Assembly (NCBI GenBank): GCA_938045585.1
Contig: CALIAU010000015.1
Span: forward strand, 1-64,000
Reading direction: 5' to 3'
Source of the DNA: an uncultured Saprospiraceae bacterium
GTDB lineage: Bacteria; Bacteroidota; Bacteroidia; Chitinophagales; Saprospiraceae
DNA: 64,000 nucleotides
This document shows positions 58,878-64,000 of this stretch, piece after piece. Under the pieces are notes generated by a model. The model had not been told where the DNA came from and ran no database searches. It was given only the letters and a program-made list of their open reading frames with translations. Both the position numbers and the translations under genes were made by a program. The stretch's first letter is position 1, and each line of letters starts with the position of its first letter.

Positions 58878-61169
58878 ATGGCAGAGAAAAATACAAAAGA
58901 AAGAAGCTCCTTATCTAAATGGACGCGCAGAGGATTTTTAGGAATAGGCGGCTTGTTAGGATTGGGTTTAGTAGTAGGCGTAGGTGGACTTGCTTATGTT
59001 GGTAGATCCATTAAAAAGTATTCTGGAAAGGGGATGGGAGAGGGCGCATCGCTCAATGCATGGATACGTATTGCTCCAGATAATAAGATAACTCTTGCGG
59101 TGGCAAGATCTGAAATGGGGCAGGGCGTATATACTGCTCTTGCCCAGCTGATCGCAGAAGAGTTAGAAGTGAATTTTGAGGATGTTCAAGTCATCCATCC
59201 GCAGGCAGAATCGCCCTACGCAAATACCTTTCTATCCACACAAAAAAGAGAAAACGCATTTACAGGATTTGGCCCCATGGGTAAAATTTTATCCTTTATG
59301 CCTGTAATAGCAACAGGAGGGAGTACTACTGTGATTGATGCCTGGGAAGGAATGCGTTATGCCGGTGCTACTGCAAGAGAAATGTTAATCCAAGCCGCAG
59401 CAAAGACTTGGGACGTAGATGCCTCTACATGTAAGGCAGAATTAGGCTTTGTTATAAATACCACAAGTGGCGAGCGATTGTCCTATGGTGCACTTGCTGA
59501 ATCTGCGAAGGATTATACGTTAGACAAACTGCCGACCCTAAAAGCAAAATCTGAATTCAAAATAGTTGGAAAGCCAGTCCAACGTCTAGACATACCAGCC
59601 AAGGTAAATGGTACAGCAATGTTTGGTTTAGACTATAAGGAAAAAGATATGGTCTATGCTGCTGTGAAACATGCAAAGATTACTGGAAATAAAATTACAG
59701 GATTTAAAAACGAAGAAGAGGTTTTAAAACTGCCCGGTGTCTTGAAAGTGGTGTTGACAGAATACGGTAAGGCCTTAGTCTATGCTGACAATTCTTGGCG
59801 TGCCATGCAGGCAGCAAAAAGCTTAGAAGTAAATGAAGAGGGTGCACAGGTGCCAGATATGGACTCAGCCTATTACTTTGGTGAAATGAGACGCATTGCA
59901 GATGAAGATCCCATTTCAGTTCGAATTGATAAGGGAGACGTACAGGGAATTACAAATGAAGATGTGCAAGAAGGAGAGAGGAAACTAGAAGCATACTATG
60001 AGGTTCCTTATTTGGCACATGCCTGTATGGAACCAGTGAACGCCACAGCTATCATGGAGAATGGAAACTTGGAAGCATGGATGGGGCATCAGGCAATTTC
60101 TGTTGCAGAAACTATGTTGAATGAATCCTCTGGTGTTGCTAAAGACAAGATTAAAATTAATATCACCTATCTCGGTGGTGGATTCGGAAGAAAGGGCGAA
60201 CCAGATTTTCCACGACTCATTGGAGCAGCTGCTAAAGCCATGCAGGGCAAGTTAGTTCAAATGATATTTAGTCGGGAAGAGGATATGAAAAATGATATGT
60301 ACAGGCCAGGAGCAGTATGTAAAATGTCAGGAGTTGTAACTCAAGATGGATCACTAAAAGCGCTACAGGCAAACCTTGCAATACAAAGTGTAGAACGGCA
60401 GGCCTTAGGTAGGATAGTTCCTTTGATGGCACCTGCAGCTGAGAAAGCAAAAACGACCTTGGAAGGTTTAGATAATCAAGCATATAATATTCCTAATCAC
60501 AGAGTTTCATTTGGAAATTTCGAAACAGATATTTTAGTGGGATTTTGGAGATCTGTGAGCTATAGTCAAAATGGATTCTTTCAAGAATCATTTATAGACG
60601 AGTTAGCACATGCTGCAGGCAAGGACCCATTAGAATTTAGACGGAATATGTTACTGGATCAGCCTAGGTATTTAAACGTATTGGACAGACTAAAGGAGAT
60701 GAGTAATTGGGGCAAGCAGGAGGCAGATACGTATCAGGGCATAGCACTGCAATATTCCTTTGAATCTATAGTGGCGCAGGTAGCTGAGATTAAAAAGATG
60801 GGTGAGAAAGAGTTTAAAATTGTAAACTATTACTGTGTAATTGATTGTGGGAATACAGTAAATCCGGATACAATTGAAGCACAGATGCAAAGTGGGATAG
60901 TATTTGGATTGTCAGCAGCCATTCATGGAGAGATTTCTTGGAAAAATGGAAGTCCAGTACAGAGCAATTTCCATGACTATCAAATGCTAAAAATGTATAA
61001 CTGTCCAAAGATCACTGTGGCGATTATGGAAAATAATGAAGAACCAGGCGGTGTGGGCGAACCAGGCGTGCCACCAGCAGCACCTGCATTAACGAATGCC
61101 TTGTTCAAAGCTACTGGAGAAAGAATTCGAAGTTTGCCTTTGTCCAAAAGTGATTATGTTTTTGTCTAG
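58878..61169 (+). CDS. Molybdenum hydroxylase, molybdopterin-binding subunit (IorB-like)
   Basis: The 763-residue catalytic subunit starts with a twin-arginine signal (KWTRRGFLGIGGLLGLG, R17-R18), so it is folded with its cofactor and exported or anchored facing the periplasm. Later blocks are LAVARSEMGQGVYTALAQLIAEEL, LGGGFGRKGEPDFPRLIGAAA, FWRSVSYSQNGFFQESFIDELAH and the active-site GGVGEPGVPPAAPALTNA containing the catalytic-position Glu. It is close to IorB and aldehyde-dehydrogenase-type enzymes; substrate is unknown. An AGGAG sits only two bases before the ATG, too close for a normal ribosome-binding site. A decayed copy of its 3' end lies at 62728. Confidence 0.93.
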   Translation: MAEKNTKERSSLSKWTRRGFLGIGGLLGLGLVVGVGGLAYVGRSIKKYSGKGMGEGASLNAWIRIAPDNKITLAVARSEMGQGVYTALAQLIAEELEVNFEDVQVIHPQAESPYANTFLSTQKRENAFTGFGPMGKILSFMPVIATGGSTTVIDAWEGMRYAGATAREMLIQAAAKTWDVDASTCKAELGFVINTTSGERLSYGALAESAKDYTLDKLPTLKAKSEFKIVGKPVQRLDIPAKVNGTAMFGLDYKEKDMVYAAVKHAKITGNKITGFKNEEEVLKLPGVLKVVLTEYGKALVYADNSWRAMQAAKSLEVNEEGAQVPDMDSAYYFGEMRRIADEDPISVRIDKGDVQGITNEDVQEGERKLEAYYEVPYLAHACMEPVNATAIMENGNLEAWMGHQAISVAETMLNESSGVAKDKIKINITYLGGGFGRKGEPDFPRLIGAAAKAMQGKLVQMIFSREEDMKNDMYRPGAVCKMSGVVTQDGSLKALQANLAIQSVERQALGRIVPLMAPAAEKAKTTLEGLDNQAYNIPNHRVSFGNFETDILVGFWRSVSYSQNGFFQESFIDELAHAAGKDPLEFRRNMLLDQPRYLNVLDRLKEMSNWGKQEADTYQGIALQYSFESIVAQVAEIKKMGEKEFKIVNYYCVIDCGNTVNPDTIEAQMQSGIVFGLSAAIHGEISWKNGSPVQSNFHDYQMLKMYNCPKITVAIMENNEEPGGVGEPGVPPAAPALTNALFKATGERIRSLPLSKSDYVFV

Positions 61170-61344
61170 ATTCAAATCTCACCAGAAAATATATGCAAAA
61201 TATAATAGGAAAGCTCTAAATCGGCTAAATGCCAAATATTTCTCTGGAAAAAGAGCCTACTATTGGCAATAAGTGGTAAAATTCGTCATAATAACACATT
61301 ATATACAAATATATTGAGTATATTTACACATTTAATACACTTAT

Positions 61345-62670
61345 ATGCTATTTAGACGTAAAATCGAAGAGAGCTTAATTAGTTGGAAAAGCAATGCTCA
61401 GCGGAAGCCCTTAGTTGTAATGGGAGCAAGGCAGGTAGGTAAAACGACTTTAATTCAATCTTTTGGTAAAGACAATTATGCAGATGTAGCATATTTCAAT
61501 TTTGAATTAAATCAGGAACTAAATGACTTTTTTGAATTAAATAAAGAGCCAGACAGAATTATGGAGAGTCTGACACTTTTTAGAGGGAAGGAGATAGACA
61601 TAACTAAAACATTGATAATATTTGACGAAATTCAAGAATGTCCTAAAGCGCTCACTTCTCTTAAATATTTCCAAGAAGCGAAAACTAAATACCATATAAT
61701 ATCTGCTGGCTCATTACTTGGAATTACTTTAGGACAGCAACATTCATTTCCTGTTGGTAAAGTCGAGTTCTTAGATTTGAATCCGCTTACATTCGAAGAA
61801 TATTTATTGAATACAAACGACAAACTCTATCAAACCTACATTCATTATTTAAATAAAAAAACATTAGAGAAAATACCTAAAGCCTTTTTTGAACCATTAC
61901 TGTTTGAATTTAAAACATATATGATTTGTGGTGGAATGCCAGAGCCTGCGAACATCTTTTCACAGACTAAAGACATTGGTAAATTACAAAAGGTGCAAGA
62001 TGAAATTTTGAGATCCTATCAACTTGATTTTTCAAAACATACCACACCAATTAACGCTAACCGCATTCAATACGTCTGGAACTCTATAACTTCTCAATTA
62101 GCTAAAGCGAATAAAAAATTCATATACAAAGCAGTTAAAGAAGGGGCAAGAGCAAGAGAATACGAAGCAGCCATCACATGGTTAAACCAAGCTGGGATTG
62201 TACATCAAGTATATAATGTAACTAATCCTTCATTACCTCTTACAGCATATCGAGATTTATCAGCATTCAAAATTTACTTACATGATGTAGGATTATTGAT
62301 GCGAATGTCCAAACTTAATCCAAGTGTGTTGCTGAATGGGAATGAATTATTTAAAGAATTCAAAGGATCATTTACTGAAAATTATGTATCACAAAGTCTT
62401 AGAAATTCGCTTAATAATCCGCCAAGCTACTGGACATCTGATAGAACAGCAGAGGTTGATTTTCTTATTGAATATATGAATCAAATTATTCCAATAGAAG
62501 TAAAATCAGGTAAAGCAACTCGTTCTCGAAGTTTGGCTGAGTATAACAAAAAATACAATCCTAGAATAAGGATTAGATTATCTCCTTTAAATTTTGATAC
62601 TGATGGAGCTTTTATAAATATCCCCATATTCTTTAGCGATAATATCATAGAATTTATACACAAAATGTAA
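61345..62670 (+). CDS. AAA-type ATPase with DUF4143
   Basis: The 441-residue protein has a Walker A at GARQVGKTT (27-35), a Walker B LIIFDEIQECP (~90-100) and a sensor-like IISAGSLLG. Its C-terminal DUF4143 region has a nuclease-like VDFLIEYMNQIIPIEVKSGK (D/ExK pattern). Such genes are frequent, solitary and sporadically distributed, and their function is unsettled. It is A/T-richer than its neighbours and lies between the IorB gene and a decayed copy of that gene's 3' end, which suggests insertion. Confidence 0.88.
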   Translation: MLFRRKIEESLISWKSNAQRKPLVVMGARQVGKTTLIQSFGKDNYADVAYFNFELNQELNDFFELNKEPDRIMESLTLFRGKEIDITKTLIIFDEIQECPKALTSLKYFQEAKTKYHIISAGSLLGITLGQQHSFPVGKVEFLDLNPLTFEEYLLNTNDKLYQTYIHYLNKKTLEKIPKAFFEPLLFEFKTYMICGGMPEPANIFSQTKDIGKLQKVQDEILRSYQLDFSKHTTPINANRIQYVWNSITSQLAKANKKFIYKAVKEGARAREYEAAITWLNQAGIVHQVYNVTNPSLPLTAYRDLSAFKIYLHDVGLLMRMSKLNPSVLLNGNELFKEFKGSFTENYVSQSLRNSLNNPPSYWTSDRTAEVDFLIEYMNQIIPIEVKSGKATRSRSLAEYNKKYNPRIRIRLSPLNFDTDGAFINIPIFFSDNIIEFIHKM

Positions 62671-62727
62671 CAAACATTGAAAACAGAAGTTATACTAAGC
62701 CATTCCTATAAGTAAGAATGAATAGTA

Positions 62728-62850
62728 TGGAAAATTGAAGTCAAATACAAAGTAGTTTCCGTGACTATAAAAAGTTGAAAATGTATAACTGTTATAAGAT
62801 CTATGTTGGCGATTATTGAAAATAATGGAGTGCCAGCTGCTGTAGAGAAA
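62728..62850 (+). pseudogene. Decayed copy of the 3' end of the IorB-like gene
   Basis: From TGGAAAA at 62728 the sequence aligns with the functional gene from 60939 onward. It shares strings such as AAAATGTATAACTGT, TTTCC-TGACTAT and GGCGATTAT-GAAAATAATG. By eye roughly three quarters of ~95 bases agree, including indels that destroy the frame. A deletion of ~30 bases removes the GGVGEPG segment, after which GTGCCA--AGC resumes. The 327-base gap 62671-62997 contains this remnant and a 15-bp repeat copy, nothing else. Confidence 0.75.
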
Positions 62851-62908
62851 TAAGCCAGCATCTAAAATCTAAAGTCTTCGATAAAGATAGGGTATATTCT
62901 AGAATTCG

Positions 62909-62923
62909 CTATTTAACATAATA
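62909..62923. repeat. 15-bp direct repeat, copy 1
   Basis: CTATTTAACATAATA, identical to 63529-63543. The two copies bracket the SRPBCC gene. Confidence 0.6.
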
Positions 62924-62997
62924 TTAATTATAGGTATTTTACATTGGTCAAGAATCCCAGTATACTGCAATACTTAGTTTACCACATATTTATCCTA

Positions 62998-63522
62998 TTA
63001 ATGATTCACCAGTTCTAGTTTTCGTGGATCATCCTTATATGGATTCGATTTTTCATTTAAAACGATCCCATGTTCTAACCAGGCTTTTAAGTTCAACATC
63101 CAGAACGACCATCCAAGGCTGCAGCCATAGTAATACATTTTTATATCGTTCTCTGAAGCTGATGGAATTTCGGATTGATGTAATATGAGCTCTGTACGGT
63201 TCTCTTGTACTTTATTAAATTCTAGAGCAACCCTGCCACCTGGATTAAAGTCAAATTCTAATCGTTCATCTTGTTTTGCTAGCAATATATTACCCGTATG
63301 CGCATGTGGCCATCCAAACCATTGCCAGTAAGCTGTATTACCAGATTGCACAAGCGCTGATTTATCAATATTTGTATCACCATCTACATACTCAGCCTTT
63401 TCAAAGAACCATTTCTCTAGTTCTGATGATTTGGCCCAGGCATTATACACAGTGGAAATATCAGCATTAATGAAGATGCGACGTGTAAAATCAGTCCACC
63501 CTGATGAGAAGGTCATTTCCAT
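62998..63522 (-). CDS. SRPBCC/AHSA1-like domain protein
   Basis: The 174-residue protein has the START/Bet v1-like fold of the AHSA1 group: FTRRIFINADISTVYNAWAKSSELEKWFF at the start, a central strand set (LAKQDERLEFDFNPGGRVALEFNKV) and the closing long helix SLGWSFWMLNLKAWLEHG. These domains bind hydrophobic ligands in an internal cavity; a specific role is not visible. It is flanked by identical 15-bp direct repeats at 62909 and 63529, the latter seven bases upstream of its ATG. Confidence 0.88.
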   Translation of the reverse strand: MEMTFSSGWTDFTRRIFINADISTVYNAWAKSSELEKWFFEKAEYVDGDTNIDKSALVQSGNTAYWQWFGWPHAHTGNILLAKQDERLEFDFNPGGRVALEFNKVQENRTELILHQSEIPSASENDIKMYYYGCSLGWSFWMLNLKAWLEHGIVLNEKSNPYKDDPRKLELVNH

Positions 63523-63528
63523 AGATTT

Positions 63529-63543
63529 CTATTTAACATAATA
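63529..63543. repeat. 15-bp direct repeat, copy 2
   Basis: Identical to 62909-62923. It lies immediately upstream of the SRPBCC start codon, so it could also be a regulatory sequence. Confidence 0.6.
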
Positions 63544-63552
63544 ATGTAGGGC

Positions 63553-64000
63553 CTAAGTATATTTTATAAGCTCCATTTTCTTGCATTTATTATCATTCCA
63601 TTGTCTAATGCGTTTGTCCAACAATTGTTGACTAGCTTTTAATTCTTTTAGAGTCCATAATTTAATTTGTTTACTAGCACTGTCCTTAGCAGCAAATTTA
63701 GATCGTGCACGTTTGCCTAATTCTTTTAAAAATTCAGAAAAGAATTTAAAAACAATCTTTTTGTCTTTTTGCCAAAGCATAATCATAAAATAGTTTCCAT
63801 TGATGTTATCCAAGTCTTCAAATACATCTTCCACATCGTCATCAATCTCCGTAATTAAATCAAAAATCCGCCAATCCGCTAAGCTATAGTCTTTCTTTAG
63901 CTCCGGGATATAATCATATATAATTCTACGCATGAGTTTAACATCACAGGACTTGTAGAAATAGTAATACTCCAAGGAATAATCTGTGGGGTATTTATTT
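63553..64000 (-). CDS. Uncharacterised protein, 5' end beyond the window
   Basis: The frame stays open to the window edge, so the true start is probably outside. A TTG at 63975 is the first internal candidate. The visible ~149 residues are hydrophilic and helical, acidic in the middle (LITEIDDDVEDVFEDLDNING) and basic at the C-terminus (KQIKLWTLKELKASQQLLDKRIRQWNDNKCKK). I do not recognise a family, and no signal peptide or membrane span is seen in this part. The gene ends 30 bases before the SRPBCC start, so they may be co-transcribed. Confidence 0.6.
   Translation of the reverse strand, partial: NKYPTDYSLEYYYFYKSCDVKLMRRIIYDYIPELKKDYSLADWRIFDLITEIDDDVEDVFEDLDNINGNYFMIMLWQKDKKIVFKFFSEFLKELGKRARSKFAAKDSASKQIKLWTLKELKASQQLLDKRIRQWNDNKCKKMELIKYT

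Overview
This is a 64 kb chromosomal stretch from a low-GC member of the Bacteroidota. Several things in the sequence point there: a FecI-type sigma factor, FecR anti-sigma factor and STN-domain TonB receptor followed by a DUF4249 lipoprotein; carboxypeptidase-regulatory-domain outer-membrane barrels; DUF6089, DUF4412, DUF1343/NamZ and WG-repeat proteins; and recurrent promoter boxes of the Bacteroidota type TAnnTTTG just upstream of genes. Shine-Dalgarno sequences are mostly absent. I cannot place it more finely than the phylum. No rRNA, tRNA, CRISPR array, prophage or complete insertion sequence was seen.

Layout. 0-2.3 kb is an accessory patch: an orphan Rhs tip with a LysM-like tail, a CPBP protease coupled to an XRE regulator, and three inverted repeats. 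2.3-7.3 kb holds TPR/ribH/metallo-hydrolase, pdhA, and recF with a DUF721 gene. 7.3-8.3 kb is a non-coding region of hairpins and 9-bp-period tandem arrays between convergent genes. 8.3-18.8 kb has an S8 protease, a DUF6089 barrel, a coupled recQ-glycosyltransferase-phosphoesterase set, an unknown multi-span membrane protein, an AGCS transporter, a VOC protein and an NTF2-like lipoprotein. 19-27.3 kb has an exonuclease/GIY-YIG fusion, NamZ, an HhH-barrel protein, an unknown helical protein and type-II-like glutamine synthetase. 27.3-28.2 kb is a GxxExxY gene between degenerate 9-bp arrays. 28.2-34.3 kb has HMG-CoA lyase and the FecI/FecR/receptor/DUF4249 set. 34.3-46.2 kb contains lpdA, a WG lipoprotein, coaD, P5C dehydrogenase, a large barrel, a 3-hydroxyacyl-CoA dehydrogenase, a CNNM/CBS protein and a PorT-like barrel. 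46.3-50.3 kb has engB, an acyltransferase, an exonuclease and a DUF4412 protein. 50.6-56.1 kb is an acyl-CoA module: crotonase, ACAD11-type kinase, acyl-CoA dehydrogenase, cytochrome c and etfAB. 56.2-61.2 kb has a TonB receptor divergent from a two-subunit molybdenum hydroxylase. 61.3-64 kb is a second accessory patch with a DUF4143 ATPase, a decayed copy of the hydroxylase 3' end and an SRPBCC gene between 15-bp direct repeats.

Metabolically the window fits an aerobic heterotroph that oxidises acyl-CoAs, amino acids and possibly hydroxy-fatty acids, passing electrons through ETF. PdhA and LpdA are E1-alpha and E3 of pyruvate dehydrogenase, encoded apart. HMG-CoA lyase, P5C dehydrogenase and 3-hydroxyacyl-CoA dehydrogenase fit leucine, proline and fatty-acid breakdown.

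The most unusual signals are non-coding. One is a family of hairpin-rich elements beginning with (TTT)GGGCG that start 8-31 bases after stop codons in the orientation of the upstream gene. Another is the composite 9-bp array at 7.4-8.3 kb, arranged so that each convergent gene reads out into the same strand of the repeat. A third is the 9-bp-period GGATT arrays flanking the GxxExxY gene in inverted orientation. I did not find a gene cluster that I can call an entirely new enzymatic or defence system.
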